DNA of 64,000 nt. It comes from CAYQUO01 sp964420835 (GTDB lineage Bacteria; Chloroflexota; Anaerolineae; Anaerolineales; Anaerolineaceae). Numbering within the stretch: position 1 is the first letter of the stretch; each line of letters begins with the position of its first letter. Location of the stretch: positions 9,189 through 73,188 of the forward strand of contig CAYQUO010000016.1 of NCBI GenBank assembly GCA_964420835.1, written 5' to 3'. The notes below the pieces were generated by a model. That model made no database searches. It had not been told where the DNA came from and saw nothing but the letters and a program-made list of their open reading frames with translations. Shown here in pieces: positions 26,115 to 35,486 of the stretch. The translations under genes and the position numbers were made by a program.

Positions 26115-28775
26115 TTATTTTTGACGATGCGGCAATGAAATGACCAAATCGTCAAGGAACTGTTTTTCCTGCTTTTTGTTGGTTATTTTCCCGTCAAGCC
26201 AGGCGGCTTTGAGGGTCTCCAGGATCTGGCTGAATTCCGGCCCCGGTTTCAAACCCATTGCCAGCAAGTCGTTACCCCTGGTCTGGGGTTGAACGTGTTG
26301 CCAAACGTCGATGTAATTCTCGATCAACCTGGAAAACCCATCCCTTTTCCGTTTATATATTGCAAACAACGCCATGTGTGGAACATGGGAAAACCGTTCT
26401 ACAACCTTGCTGACCGGAGAATTAAACAGGGAGGTGAGTTCGCCAAACACCCGGCATCCTGATTGCAAAGCCTTTCTTAACTCCCCGGGAAAATTCAACC
26501 TTTCAGCAATTGCGGCTGCATCCTGGGGATGGTAGGTGATCAACCAAACCAGATACGCGAGTATTCTGCCAGCCGGAGCGGTGCCGATCTGGTCTGGAAT
26601 TTCCCACTTCCTGTCTGGCGTGGCAGACACTACTTCCTGAATCAGGGGTTCCAGGGCTGGATCCCAGATCAACTTGGGATGGATCGCTTCCAACAATTTA
26701 AGCTCGCTTAATCGGGTTAACATTCTCCCGGCTTTGTCCTCGGTAAGGATCAAGTCCAGTTCGTGTCGTAAGCGGGCGCCGGTGACCTGTTTTAACAAGG
26801 GACCGGCTTCAACGATTAATTCCATGGTCCTTTTTTCTATCTGAAAATCGAAACGCTGCTCAAAACGTACGGCTCGTAACATCCGGGTAGGGTCATCGAC
26901 AAAGGACAATGAATGTAAAACGCGGACCAGGCTTCGTTGAAGGTCGCGATAACCGCCCCAATAATCATATAGTTCCCCGTAGTGCCTGCCATCCAGCCGA
27001 AGAGCCATCGTGTTGATCGAAAAATCCCTGCGGTGCAGGTCATGTTTGATATTGCTATGTTCTACTTGCGGCAGGGCTGATGGGTAATCGTAAAATTCAG
27101 ACCTGGCGCTGATAAAATCAAGGCTGTCAGGAATATCCTCTGCTGCAAGACCTGTTGTCAGGTTCATCTGGCTTACCAGGTTTTTTCGAATACCTCCTGT
27201 CTTCCATTTGGCTGTTCCGAAACGGCTGTGTGTAGTCACATTTCCACCATATTGGCTTGCAAGCGATTTAGCCAATGCGATGGCATCACCTTCAATAACC
27301 AGGTCAAAGTCAAGGCTGGGCCGGCCGATAAGCAGATCCCGCACAAAACCGCCAACAATATAAACCGCACTACGCAACAACCTGGCCTGGTCAGCAACCA
27401 TATGCAATAGGATAAGCCTGGCCGGAGGCAGGGCGGTTTCGAGCTGCCTGGCGATGTTCAACCTCCCGGGTATCTGGAGTTCGCCATTTGAGATGGTTTT
27501 TAACAGATCTGTCCGGGTAACGATCCCGATCACCCTGTTTTCTGTTTCATCCACAACGGGTATCTGCCCCCAACCGCTGTCAATCATGAGTTGCTGGAGT
27601 GTTTGCAGGGAATCGTTGGGGTGAACAAAGAATGACCCCGCTTCCATTAATTTGTCTGCTGTCAGGTTTAATTTATGGGCAATGGCACGGTCAACCCCTC
27701 TGCGTGTCAGCAGGCCGATAACCTTGTTGTCACGGACAACGGGAAAACCCTCATACCCATAACGCTGCATCAGTTTCACAGCCTGGCTGGTTAACGTGTC
27801 CGGTGACAAGAGGTGTGGCTTTTTGGACATGATCTGCCCGACTGTTAGTTGCGGCTGTATGTATGTTGGCAGAATGGACATGAGATCCTGGCAGGCTTTT
27901 AATAGTTCATCGCCATTTTTTATGGATACATCTGAACGAATTAATGCTGCTGCCGCTTTTGAATGACCGCCGCCTCCGAAATGCGCAGAGATCGCTGCCA
28001 CGTTGATTTGGTCATTGTTTGCCCTGGCCACCAGGCGAACACCATCCGATGTTTTTACCAGCATGAACAATGCATCCGGATCCAACAGGTCTCCCAATTT
28101 ATGGGCAATTGTGGACACTTCTTCTGATAATGGTTCAGCGTTGGCGCAGGCAATGATGACCCTTTGCCCCTGAATGTTAATGGTCTGGGTTGAAGACAAG
28201 AGCCGGTCATACACTTCCCTTTGCGCGATCGTTAATGGCGGGTTCAAATAATTAGTAGCGATTTGCAAGCTGGCTCCTTCATCCACCAAAAACGCCGCTG
28301 CACGGATATCGCGCGGGGTTGTCCCCGGATAACTCAACGATCCGGTGTCTTCATAGATGCCCAACAACAGCAATGTTGCCTGTATCAAGGTCAGGGTCAT
28401 ACCACGGTGTTGCAATTCTTCCACAAAGAGCGTGGTGGCTGCCCCTACGCTGTCAACCCGGATGTTCCATTCATCCGGGATATCGGAGCGTTCCTGATGA
28501 TGGTCGATCACGTGGATCCGGGTTTTTTTGGTCATTCCCTTTAGTGTGATCATGGATTGTGTATCAACAAGGGTTACATCTTTAATGGGTTGTTGAGGAA
28601 GGTCAGCTGCTTCAATGAAAGGCAGTTCGCTTCCATAAAGCAGCAGGTAGGATTTAAGGTTGCGGTTTAACCGTCTGGGTAATACGGGAAAAGCGGAATC
28701 ATCCAGCAGGTATGCTCCCAGCATGGAAGCAACCGCATCAAAATCAGCCTGTTCGTGGGTGAGAATTACATGCAC
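26115..28775 (-). CDS. DHH phosphoesterase - CBS pair - tRNA nucleotidyltransferase fusion
   Basis: 886 residues. Order: DHH phosphoesterase (about 1-230, 'LTHEQADFDAVASMLGA' and 'HVIDHHQ'), DHHA1 ('FGGGGHSKAAAALIRS', about 290), two CBS domains (about 310-440), then a class II poly(A)/CCA-polymerase head ('YIVGGFVRDLLIGRPSLDFDLVIEGDAI') and RNA-binding tail. This COG0618-COG0517-COG0617 layout is known in several phyla and likely acts in tRNA 3'-end addition or repair. The start is GTG 28775; upstream codons up to 28910 lack start signals. A TATACA lies eight bases before the GTG. Confidence 0.87.
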   Translation of the reverse strand: MHVILTHEQADFDAVASMLGAYLLDDSAFPVLPRRLNRNLKSYLLLYGSELPFIEAADLPQQPIKDVTLVDTQSMITLKGMTKKTRIHVIDHHQERSDIPDEWNIRVDSVGAATTLFVEELQHRGMTLTLIQATLLLLGIYEDTGSLSYPGTTPRDIRAAAFLVDEGASLQIATNYLNPPLTIAQREVYDRLLSSTQTINIQGQRVIIACANAEPLSEEVSTIAHKLGDLLDPDALFMLVKTSDGVRLVARANNDQINVAAISAHFGGGGHSKAAAALIRSDVSIKNGDELLKACQDLMSILPTYIQPQLTVGQIMSKKPHLLSPDTLTSQAVKLMQRYGYEGFPVVRDNKVIGLLTRRGVDRAIAHKLNLTADKLMEAGSFFVHPNDSLQTLQQLMIDSGWGQIPVVDETENRVIGIVTRTDLLKTISNGELQIPGRLNIARQLETALPPARLILLHMVADQARLLRSAVYIVGGFVRDLLIGRPSLDFDLVIEGDAIALAKSLASQYGGNVTTHSRFGTAKWKTGGIRKNLVSQMNLTTGLAAEDIPDSLDFISARSEFYDYPSALPQVEHSNIKHDLHRRDFSINTMALRLDGRHYGELYDYWGGYRDLQRSLVRVLHSLSFVDDPTRMLRAVRFEQRFDFQIEKRTMELIVEAGPLLKQVTGARLRHELDLILTEDKAGRMLTRLSELKLLEAIHPKLIWDPALEPLIQEVVSATPDRKWEIPDQIGTAPAGRILAYLVWLITYHPQDAAAIAERLNFPGELRKALQSGCRVFGELTSLFNSPVSKVVERFSHVPHMALFAIYKRKRDGFSRLIENYIDVWQHVQPQTRGNDLLAMGLKPGPEFSQILETLKAAWLDGKITNKKQEKQFLDDLVISLPHRQK

Positions 28776-28977
28776 GAGTGAATTGTATACCTCTTTCGTT
28801 ATAAGTGCCCGTGAACCGGCTGCTGGTTGACCGAACGATAAGGGAATAAGCCGGATGCTTGAGGTGACGCCTTCTATAGGATGGCTTTTACTAAGGAAGG
28901 CTATAATCAATAGTATAATTTTATCTTCGGGAATTTATTGGGTCATGTCAGATAATATTCTCTTGTAAGGATATCGT

Positions 28978-29637
28978 ATGAAGATTATTGTTGTTGGCTG
29001 CGGACGGTTTGGGGCTGAACTCGCAGAAGGCTTATTCTCAAACGGCCACGAGGTGGCTGTGATTGATCAATCCTCGCTTGCTTTTAATAACCTTTCGCCT
29101 GATTTTCAGGGAAGACTGAACGAAGGGGATGCGATGAATCAGGATGTTCTTCATCGAGCCGGGATTGAAGAAGCAGATGGCCTGGCGGCTGTGACCAATT
29201 CTGATGCATATAATTTGGTGGTTGGTCGTATCGCTGTGGAAAAATACCATATAAAAAATGTTGTAGCACGCAATTATGACCCCAATGCCAGGAGACTTTA
29301 CGAGTTGTTTGGTCTGCAGGTTGTCAGTGCGGCCAGTTGGGGAGCCCAAAGGGTGCAAGAGATGCTCAGCCATGGGCATTTTAAAACAGTTTTCTCTGCC
29401 GGTAATGGCGAGGTGGAAGTGTATGAGGTTCCAATACATTCGATCATGAATGGACGAACTATTAGCCAACTACCCGCTTCTCCCGACCTGGTGATCGTTT
29501 CTCTATCCAGGGCAGGCCGTGCCTTTATTCCCGCTCAGGACATGCAGCTGGAAAATGGGGATGTGTTATATGTGAGCTCGACTGCACAAGGGATTGCCAA
29601 ATTCATGGAAGGCCTTGGGATTGGGGGGGAAGTGTAA
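28978..29637 (+). CDS. TrkA/KtrA-type potassium channel regulator (first of a pair)
   Basis: 219 residues: RCK N-terminal Rossmann domain ('IIVVGCGRFGAELAEGLFSNGHEVAVIDQ', GxGxxG-like) and a TrkA-C domain from about 135. Such proteins bind NAD(H) or ATP and gate TrkH/KtrB potassium uptake. AAGGA precedes the ATG. The stop overlaps the start of the next TrkA-like gene (TAATG), so they are made together and may form a hetero-octamer. No membrane subunit gene lies in the window. Confidence 0.88.
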   Translation: MKIIVVGCGRFGAELAEGLFSNGHEVAVIDQSSLAFNNLSPDFQGRLNEGDAMNQDVLHRAGIEEADGLAAVTNSDAYNLVVGRIAVEKYHIKNVVARNYDPNARRLYELFGLQVVSAASWGAQRVQEMLSHGHFKTVFSAGNGEVEVYEVPIHSIMNGRTISQLPASPDLVIVSLSRAGRAFIPAQDMQLENGDVLYVSSTAQGIAKFMEGLGIGGEV

Positions 29638-30326
29638 TGTTTGTGATCATTGTCGGTGGAGGCAGGACAGGAACTTACCTGGCACGCCTTCTTCTTTCTC
29701 AAAACTATGATGTGCACATAATCGAGAGTCGGCCGGAGATCCTCTCCCGGATGCATCGGGATTTGCCAACCGAGATTATCTATGAAGGAGACATGAACGA
29801 CCTGAAGTTGCTGGAACATGCGGGCATCCAAAAAGCCGATGTTTTGGCGGCAGTGACTACAAAAGATGAAGCGAACCTAGCCGCTTGTTACATTGGTCGA
29901 TCATGCTATAACGTTAGAAGGACAATCGCCCGGGTGAACAACCCGCGGAATGCATGGCTTTTTACTGAGATGTTTGCGGTGGATGTGGCGGTTAATCCCG
30001 CTGAGACCATCTCTCATCTCATCGAAGAAGAAATGTCGATGGGTGACATGATGACACTTCTTAAACTTCGTCGTGGGAATTATTCATTGGTGGAAGAAAA
30101 AATACCTCATGGCGCTGCAGGGATCGGGGTTGCCATAAAAGACCTTAATATTGATAGTTGTGTGATTGCAGCGATCATTCGGCATGGAAAGGTGATCGTC
30201 CCACGCGGAATCACCACATTTCAAGCCGGGGATGAAGTTCTGGCTGTCGTCGATTCAGAAGGGGCGCGTCAATTGGCAGCCATATTTGAAAACCCCAACC
30301 GCAAGAATATTGGCAAAGGAAATTAG
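29637..30326 (+). CDS. TrkA/KtrA-type potassium channel regulator (second of a pair)
   Basis: 229 residues with the same layout as its neighbour: Rossmann RCK domain ('IIVGGGRTGTYLARLLLSQNYDVHIIESRPE'), 'VLAAVTTKDEANLAACYIG', then TrkA-C ('ITTFQAGDEVLAVVDSEGARQLAAIF'). It starts inside the upstream stop codon. The two copies are diverged, so they arose by an old duplication. Downstream is the rpmH promoter. Confidence 0.88.
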   Translation: MFVIIVGGGRTGTYLARLLLSQNYDVHIIESRPEILSRMHRDLPTEIIYEGDMNDLKLLEHAGIQKADVLAAVTTKDEANLAACYIGRSCYNVRRTIARVNNPRNAWLFTEMFAVDVAVNPAETISHLIEEEMSMGDMMTLLKLRRGNYSLVEEKIPHGAAGIGVAIKDLNIDSCVIAAIIRHGKVIVPRGITTFQAGDEVLAVVDSEGARQLAAIFENPNRKNIGKGN

Positions 30327-30338
30327 CCAAGTTCATGA

Positions 30339-30367
30339 TTGACCTGCAAATTTCTATACGTTATAAT
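30339..30367 (+). promoter_or_regulatory. Promoter of the rpmH operon
   Basis: TTGACC (30339-30344), 17-base spacer, TATAAT (30362-30367). This is the same two hexamers and spacing as the atp promoter at 10244. The leader to the rpmH ATG (30423) is about 50 bases and includes GAGAGGA as ribosome-binding site. Confidence 0.85.
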
Positions 30368-30422
30368 TGCCGATTGTTGTGTTTTATGTAATTATGGTAA
30401 TTATTAATCGAGAGGATTTAGC

Positions 30423-30593
30423 ATGCCCAAACGGACATACCAGCCAAAAATTCGCAGAAGAGTTCGCGTGCATGGTTTTCGAAGTAGAATGGCTACTGCC
30501 GATGGTCGGGAAATATTAAAAAGACGCCGCCTTCGAGGCCGCTACCGCCTGGCAGTGACCAAGAATAACCATGTCAAACACACCCGGTGGTGA
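30423..30593 (+). CDS. rpmH: Large-subunit ribosomal protein L34
   Basis: A 56-residue, very basic protein: 'MPKRTYQPKIRRRVRVHGFRS' then 'RMATADGREILKRRRLRGRYRLAV'. The family is usually 44-47 residues; the extra ten residues are a C-terminal tail after 'GRYRLAV'. It is the first gene of the conserved rpmH-rnpA-yidD-yidC-jag group, often near oriC. No dnaA is present in the window upstream, so the origin need not be here. Confidence 0.95.
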   Translation: MPKRTYQPKIRRRVRVHGFRSRMATADGREILKRRRLRGRYRLAVTKNNHVKHTRW

Positions 30594-30641
30594 TCACCAT
30601 CCGCACTTTTCGCATTTTTTACGGGAGTAATCGAGTATTAG

Positions 30642-31013
30642 GTGAATCGTCATTATCGCCTACGGCGATCAATTGACCTGCAGCAGGTGAGGTGTGAAGG
30701 CAGGAGATATGCTCATCCGCTCCTAATCTTAATAATTAGACCAAATGAAGTATCTAGGGTGCGAATTGCAGTTGCTGCCAACAAGAGTGTGGGAGGGGCG
30801 TTTGAACGTAACCGTTCCAAGAGACACATCAGGGAAGCATTTCGCGAGTTGTTGCCAATCCTTAAGCAGGGATTTGATATCCTTTGCATGGCCCGAAAAG
30901 GTGTCGGCAATGCAGATTATCTGGAGATAAAAACAGCATTAAACGAACTTGTCCAGCGAGCACAAATGGTTAAGACCGATGATGACCAGCGGAATCCAAC
31001 TCGATACTACTGA
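30642..31013 (+). CDS. rnpA: Ribonuclease P protein component
   Basis: The protein cofactor of RNase P, which matures tRNA 5' ends. 123 residues. The RNR signature is present ('KSVGGAFERNRSKRHIREAFRE') along with the N-terminal 'YRLRRSIDLQQVRCEGRRYAHPL'. The start is GTG 30642, 48 bases after rpmH. The 3' end overlaps yidD by about 30 bases in another frame. Confidence 0.93.
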   Translation: MNRHYRLRRSIDLQQVRCEGRRYAHPLLILIIRPNEVSRVRIAVAANKSVGGAFERNRSKRHIREAFRELLPILKQGFDILCMARKGVGNADYLEIKTALNELVQRAQMVKTDDDQRNPTRYY

Positions 31014-31278
31014 CCAGGCACCGGAGCCGCAATTAAAAGACCTGCCTTTTAATTTGCGTACAATCCCGCGTTGGCTTTTATTGGTGCCTATTCGGGGATA
31101 TCAAATAATAATTGCTCCGTTGATACCGTCGAACACATGCCGTTTTTATCCGAGTTGCTCGCATTATGGGTACCAGGCTATCTACAAGTTTGGAGCCATA
31201 AAAGGTTTTGGCATGGCTGTGTGGCGGATATTGCGTTGCAATCCATTCAACCCGGGTGGTTTTGACCCGGTACCCTGA
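30979..31278 (+). CDS. yidD: Membrane protein insertion efficiency factor YidD
   Basis: About 99 residues. The conserved core is intact: 'LLVPIRGYQIIIAPLIPSNTCRFYPSCSHYGYQAIYKFGAIKG' with the paired cysteines, and 'WRILRCNPFNPGGFDPVP'. It sits on the inner face of the membrane and assists YidC/Sec insertion. The start is one of two tandem ATGs (30979 or 30982) inside rnpA; translational coupling is likely. It has a longer N-terminus than most YidD (about 25 extra residues). Confidence 0.92.
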   Translation: MMTSGIQLDTTDQAPEPQLKDLPFNLRTIPRWLLLVPIRGYQIIIAPLIPSNTCRFYPSCSHYGYQAIYKFGAIKGFGMAVWRILRCNPFNPGGFDPVP

Positions 31279-31311
31279 TGGATATCCAATGGACGTGAAC
31301 AGGAACATTTT

Positions 31312-32379
31312 ATGAATAACTGCTTAAAAAAAATCATTCTAACATTCATATTAATCCCCTTTGGTTTTTTCTTGTCATCATGTTCGGGCGGCCTGGCCAT
31401 GAACAATTGGCCGGGGGTATCGACAGATGGCGAACGAGTCTATGTTGCTGCTGGAGGTAGTGTTGTTGCCGTCAGGGCTTTGGATGGGATGATGGTTTGG
31501 CGTTACCCGGAAAAGGCAGATAACCGACGATCTTTTTCAGCCCCGCCAACTGCGATAGATAATCAGGTGGTTGTGTCCGATCTATCAGGGTCCATTAACC
31601 TGGTTGGCGCTGCGAACGGACTGGAGATCAAGACCCTTCATGCCAATAAGGGTAAGATCATTGGTGCCCCCGTGGCTTTGGAAAATGGTTTGTTGATCCC
31701 GTCTGGCGATCATAATTTATATTTTGTATCTTTGGATGGGGAAATTCAATGGAAGTTGCAAACAAAAAACAGCCTTTGGTCCAGTCCGATCAACAACGAA
31801 AACACTGGCTATCTATCCTCCCTCGACCATAACTTGTATGCATTTCAATTATTGGATGGGAAGGTAATCTGGAAGGTGGACCTTGGAGGCGCCGCTGTTG
31901 CCAGCCCGGCACTCGGTGAGGATGGAACAATTTTTGTTGGCACCCTTTCAAACGAAATGCTGGCCATTGACCCCTCTTCCGGCAAATTCCTTTGGCGTTA
32001 CCCAACAACAAATGCGGTTTGGTCCCAGCCGCTCATCATGAATGGCATATTATATTTTGGTGACCTCTCTGGAACTCTGTATGCCTTGGATGGAAAAAAA
32101 GGTGAACCCATTTGGGAATTGGATGCCTCTTCAGGAGCCATCATCGCCCGGGCTGCACCAATACCTGATGGCATCGTCTTCGTAACTGAAGCAGGGGATA
32201 TGTTGGCAATGAGCAGAGAGGGTTCAAAAATGTGGAGCCAGGTTATCGATGGTAAACTGTATAGTGCACCCTTGGTTGTGGGTGACTATATAATCGTGGC
32301 TTTGTACCAGGGAGATTCCCTGTTGCAAGCCTTCAATTTGAATGGCACAAAGCAATGGACGTTCGTCATTCCCAAATAG
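31312..32379 (+). CDS. PQQ-like beta-propeller lipoprotein
   Basis: 355 residues. A signal peptide ends in a lipobox at about residues 21-24 ('LSSC'). The rest is a run of seven or eight propeller blades with the pattern 'G.....ALDGK..W', for example 'LYALDGKKGEPIWELDASSG' and 'LLAIDPSSGKFLWRYPT'-like units. The fold resembles BamB/PQQ-repeat proteins, but no outer-membrane assembly genes are near. It interrupts the yidD-yidC pair and may assist folding or sense secreted proteins; that is inference. Confidence 0.82.
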   Translation: MNNCLKKIILTFILIPFGFFLSSCSGGLAMNNWPGVSTDGERVYVAAGGSVVAVRALDGMMVWRYPEKADNRRSFSAPPTAIDNQVVVSDLSGSINLVGAANGLEIKTLHANKGKIIGAPVALENGLLIPSGDHNLYFVSLDGEIQWKLQTKNSLWSSPINNENTGYLSSLDHNLYAFQLLDGKVIWKVDLGGAAVASPALGEDGTIFVGTLSNEMLAIDPSSGKFLWRYPTTNAVWSQPLIMNGILYFGDLSGTLYALDGKKGEPIWELDASSGAIIARAAPIPDGIVFVTEAGDMLAMSREGSKMWSQVIDGKLYSAPLVVGDYIIVALYQGDSLLQAFNLNGTKQWTFVIPK

Positions 32380-32399
32380 AAAATTAGGAAGGTTATAGA

Positions 32400-33185
32400 A
32401 TGTGGAATACCTTCGTTGGACTTTTTATTAATGTACTAATGCTCATTTACCAATGGGTGGGTAGTTTTGGTGTTGCCATCATTCTCTTTACGATTTTAAT
32501 CCGCTTGGTCACACATCCGCTGACCGTCAAACAAATAAAAGGTTCAGCCGGAATGCAGGCACTTCAGCAGGACAAACGATGGATTGAGATGCAGGCCAAA
32601 TATAAAAACGATAAAGAAAAACTTGCCCAGGAACAGATGAAATTGTACAAGGAACTGGGCATCAATCCATTGGCCTCCTGCCTGCCCCTGCTAATTCAAT
32701 TCCCGATCATTATTGCGCTTTATCAGGCAGTGATCCGGGCATTGGCATCCACGCCGTTGGATCTGCTGAATCTGACCAGGAACATGTATACATCCATATT
32801 AAATGTTTCAAATTTGATCCCGATTAAAAACCAATTCCTCTGGATGGACCTGGCCCAACCGGAAAGACTTAACCTTTCCTTTCTACCTTTTAGCATCCCG
32901 GTTATGGCCATCCTGGTCATGGCTACCACGTATGTTCAATCCAAGGTGATGCAACCGCCTTCGTCAGGTGGTCCCGGCGATCAGGCTGCAATGATGTCAA
33001 AAATGATGAATCTTTACATGCCGTTCTTTATGGGATACCTGGCTTGGTCCCTGGCATCAGGTTTATCTCTTTATTTCCTTGTCTCCAATGTTGTTGGAGT
33101 TTTACAGTATGCCCTTTTGGGGAAGGTGAATTGGCGGAATCTTTTGCCAACAAAAACACCGGCAAAACCGGCAACAAGGAAATGA
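32400..33185 (+). CDS. yidC: Membrane protein insertase YidC (short, monoderm-like type)
   Basis: 261 residues, without the large periplasmic domain of Gram-negative YidC. Five membrane segments are visible. 'AIILFTILIRLVTHPLTVKQIKGSAGMQALQ' contains the conserved Arg in the groove, then 'YKELGINPLASCLPLLIQFPIIIALYQAV' and 'MPFFMGYLAWSLASGLSLYFLVSNVVGVLQ'. The ribosome-binding site AGGAAGG precedes the ATG. It is followed closely by jag, as in Bacillus spoIIIJ-jag. Confidence 0.93.
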   Translation: MWNTFVGLFINVLMLIYQWVGSFGVAIILFTILIRLVTHPLTVKQIKGSAGMQALQQDKRWIEMQAKYKNDKEKLAQEQMKLYKELGINPLASCLPLLIQFPIIIALYQAVIRALASTPLDLLNLTRNMYTSILNVSNLIPIKNQFLWMDLAQPERLNLSFLPFSIPVMAILVMATTYVQSKVMQPPSSGGPGDQAAMMSKMMNLYMPFFMGYLAWSLASGLSLYFLVSNVVGVLQYALLGKVNWRNLLPTKTPAKPATRK

Positions 33186-33215
33186 TCTATCCAGGATTGC
33201 AAAATTGAGGTTTTT

Positions 33216-33956
33216 ATGAAAGAGGAAATATCCAATCTTGAGGTAATTGCCCCCTCAGTAGAAGAAGCAGTCGAACGAGGGCTGGACCAACTCGGGCTGC
33301 CAAGGTCAGCAGTCCAAATTGAGGTGATTGATTCCGGCAACAAGGGTTTGTTTGGACTTGGCGGTCGTCAGGCCCGGGTTCGCCTGTTTTTTGGCTTTGA
33401 GCCGGTGGAGAAACCCGGTGGGGCGCCAGAACCAGCTGGTGTTCAAACCGAAAAAACACCCGCCAGTGAATCTGTCCTTGATGCACAACGAGCAATAAAA
33501 GTTGCCAATACTGTTGTTAGCGATCTCCTGGAAAGGATGCATGTCAGGGCGACTGTGACCACCAGGTACCAAACTGCGGACACTGGTAACTCATCGCCCT
33601 CACTTGCTGTAGAGATCCAGGGGAAGGACCTGAGTGTGTTGATCGGTCGACGTTCCGAAACACTGAACGCCCTTCAATATATTTCCAATCTGATTATTTC
33701 GAGGGAACTTGGCGCCTGGATCATGGTTTCACTTGATGTACAGGGATTTCGATCGAGACGGGAAAGACAGCTGCGATTGATGGCGCACAGGATGGCGGAA
33801 CAGGCCATGCATACCGGACGACGACAAACCCTGGAGCCAATGCCGCCAGGAGAGCGCAGGATAATCCACATGGAATTGCGCGATCATCCTCAAGTGTCAA
33901 CAGAAAGTGTCGGAGAAGAACCAAACCGAAAGGTTACAATTTTTATAAAAGAGTGA
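33216..33956 (+). CDS. jag: Jag/KhpB RNA-binding protein
   Basis: 246 residues. Jag-N domain (about 1-50, 'VEEAVERGLDQLGLPRSAVQIEVIDSGNKGLFGLG'), linker, KH domain (about 110-175, 'IQGKDLSVLIGRRSETLNALQYISNLI', where GxxG reads GRRS), and R3H domain (about 185-246, 'LEPMPPGERRIIHMELRDHPQVSTESVGEEPNRKVTIF'). Members (EloR/KhpB) bind RNA and affect cell elongation. It closes the operon; a terminator follows. Confidence 0.93.
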   Translation: MKEEISNLEVIAPSVEEAVERGLDQLGLPRSAVQIEVIDSGNKGLFGLGGRQARVRLFFGFEPVEKPGGAPEPAGVQTEKTPASESVLDAQRAIKVANTVVSDLLERMHVRATVTTRYQTADTGNSSPSLAVEIQGKDLSVLIGRRSETLNALQYISNLIISRELGAWIMVSLDVQGFRSRRERQLRLMAHRMAEQAMHTGRRQTLEPMPPGERRIIHMELRDHPQVSTESVGEEPNRKVTIFIKE

Positions 33957-33977
33957 CCGGAAAAGGAAAATGGTTCG

Positions 33978-34008
33978 AAAGCGTTCTCCTTCCATGGAAG
34001 AACGCTTT
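33978..34008 (+). terminator. Terminator of the rpmH-jag operon
   Basis: A perfect 10-bp stem (AAAGCGTTCT 33978-33987 with AGAACGCTTT 33999-34008), with inner TTCC/GGAA pairing, followed by TATTGT. It lies 21 bases after the jag stop. Confidence 0.8.
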
Positions 34009-34103
34009 TATTGTACCCAATGCTGATTTTGAGAATCATGGGAGGAGAACCTTACAATCATATGTACTTCCTGATGAGAAATAATTGATTGAAGAGGTGT
34101 GCC

Positions 34104-35408
34104 ATGAGAGCTGTTGATATCATCATTAAGAAAAGAGATCGACAGGAACTAAATAAGGAGGAGATCGATTTCTTTGTTCAAGGCTTTACCCGCGGGGACA
34201 TTCCCGACTACCAGGTTTCTTCGTGGGCAATGGCCGTGATGCTAAATGGAATGAGCGACCGTGAAGCAACGGACCTCACCCTCGCAATGGCAGGGTCTGG
34301 TGATGTGATAGATCTATCACAGGTGGTTCCGATCGCTGTCGACAAGCATTCTACAGGTGGTGTGGGGGATAAGGTCACCATAGTTGTGGCACCTTTGGTG
34401 GCAGCCTGTGGTCTTCCGGTTGGAAAAATGTCCGGCCGGGGATTGGGGTTTTCCGGAGGAACCCTCGACAAATTGGAATCGATCCCTGGTTACAGGACAG
34501 ACCTAAGCGAGGCGGAATTCAAAGAGCAGCTTCGGACTTTGGGCATTGTTCTCACGGGGCAATCCGGAGAGCTGGCACCAGCGGATGGAAAATTATACGC
34601 CCTGCGCGACGTCACTGGAACGGTCCCTTCCATTCCACTTATCGCCTCATCTGTCATGTCCAAAAAATTTGCCGCAGGAGCACAGGCGATTGTTCTGGAT
34701 GTGAAAGTTGGGGTGGGGGCTTTTATGGAAACACTTGAAGATGCACGCCATCTGGCACACCTTATGGTCTCAATTGGCAAGATGAGCGGCAGGCAGGTGG
34801 TTGCGCTTGTCTCGGACATGAATCAGCCTCTTGGAGAGGCGGTGGGAAATGCCCTGGAACTCATTGAGGCCATTGAAACCTTGCGCGGCCAAGGGCCGGC
34901 TGATTTACGGGAGCATTGTCTTGTGGTTGCCAGCCATATGCTGGTGCTGGGCAGGAAAGCCACAGAAATACCAAAAGCCCGGAAAATGGCTGAAAATGCC
35001 CTGAATGATGCAAGTGCCTTTAACACCTTCTGTTCACTTGTGGAAGCCCAGGGGGGAGATAGTACCTATGTGAAGGAACCTGGGAAATTCCCGCAAGCCC
35101 GGTATATAGAAACCCTGGGTTCGAATGACGAGGGTTACTTGCGGGCATTGAGTGCAAGGGATATTGGCGAAATTACAGTATCCCTTGGGGCTGGCAGAGC
35201 CCGGAAAGACGACAAGATCGATCACTCCGTGGGTGTTCGGGTGCATCGCAAGGTTGGCGATTGGGTGAAGAAGGGAGATCCATTGTTCACGGTTCATGCA
35301 AATGATCGGGAAAAGCTAGAAATTGCCAAACAACTGCTGCCTCGGGCCTTGCAATGGAGTATTACTCCGGCAGAGCCTCTTCCGTTGTTCTATGAAATCA
35401 TCCAGTGA
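34104..35408 (+). CDS. pdp: Pyrimidine-nucleoside phosphorylase
   Basis: It splits uridine or thymidine with phosphate into base and (deoxy)ribose-1-phosphate. 434 residues, the normal length. Signatures: 'KHSTGGVGDKVT' (phosphate loop), 'KMSGRGLGFSGGTLDKLESIPG', and 'SSVMSKKFAAGAQAIVLDVKVG' (base-binding Ser-x2-Lys). ATG 34104 has AAGAGG upstream; a TTG five codons earlier is less likely. It could feed bases from the nucleoside transporter at 54038-58778, but is not linked to it. Confidence 0.93.
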   Translation: MRAVDIIIKKRDRQELNKEEIDFFVQGFTRGDIPDYQVSSWAMAVMLNGMSDREATDLTLAMAGSGDVIDLSQVVPIAVDKHSTGGVGDKVTIVVAPLVAACGLPVGKMSGRGLGFSGGTLDKLESIPGYRTDLSEAEFKEQLRTLGIVLTGQSGELAPADGKLYALRDVTGTVPSIPLIASSVMSKKFAAGAQAIVLDVKVGVGAFMETLEDARHLAHLMVSIGKMSGRQVVALVSDMNQPLGEAVGNALELIEAIETLRGQGPADLREHCLVVASHMLVLGRKATEIPKARKMAENALNDASAFNTFCSLVEAQGGDSTYVKEPGKFPQARYIETLGSNDEGYLRALSARDIGEITVSLGAGRARKDDKIDHSVGVRVHRKVGDWVKKGDPLFTVHANDREKLEIAKQLLPRALQWSITPAEPLPLFYEIIQ

Positions 35409-35486
35409 TCACTAAAAACAATGAATCTGTAAATTTGAATTAATAACCGTTGTGCCTGTGGTAAAAAAATAGGCCAAGGAACCTCT

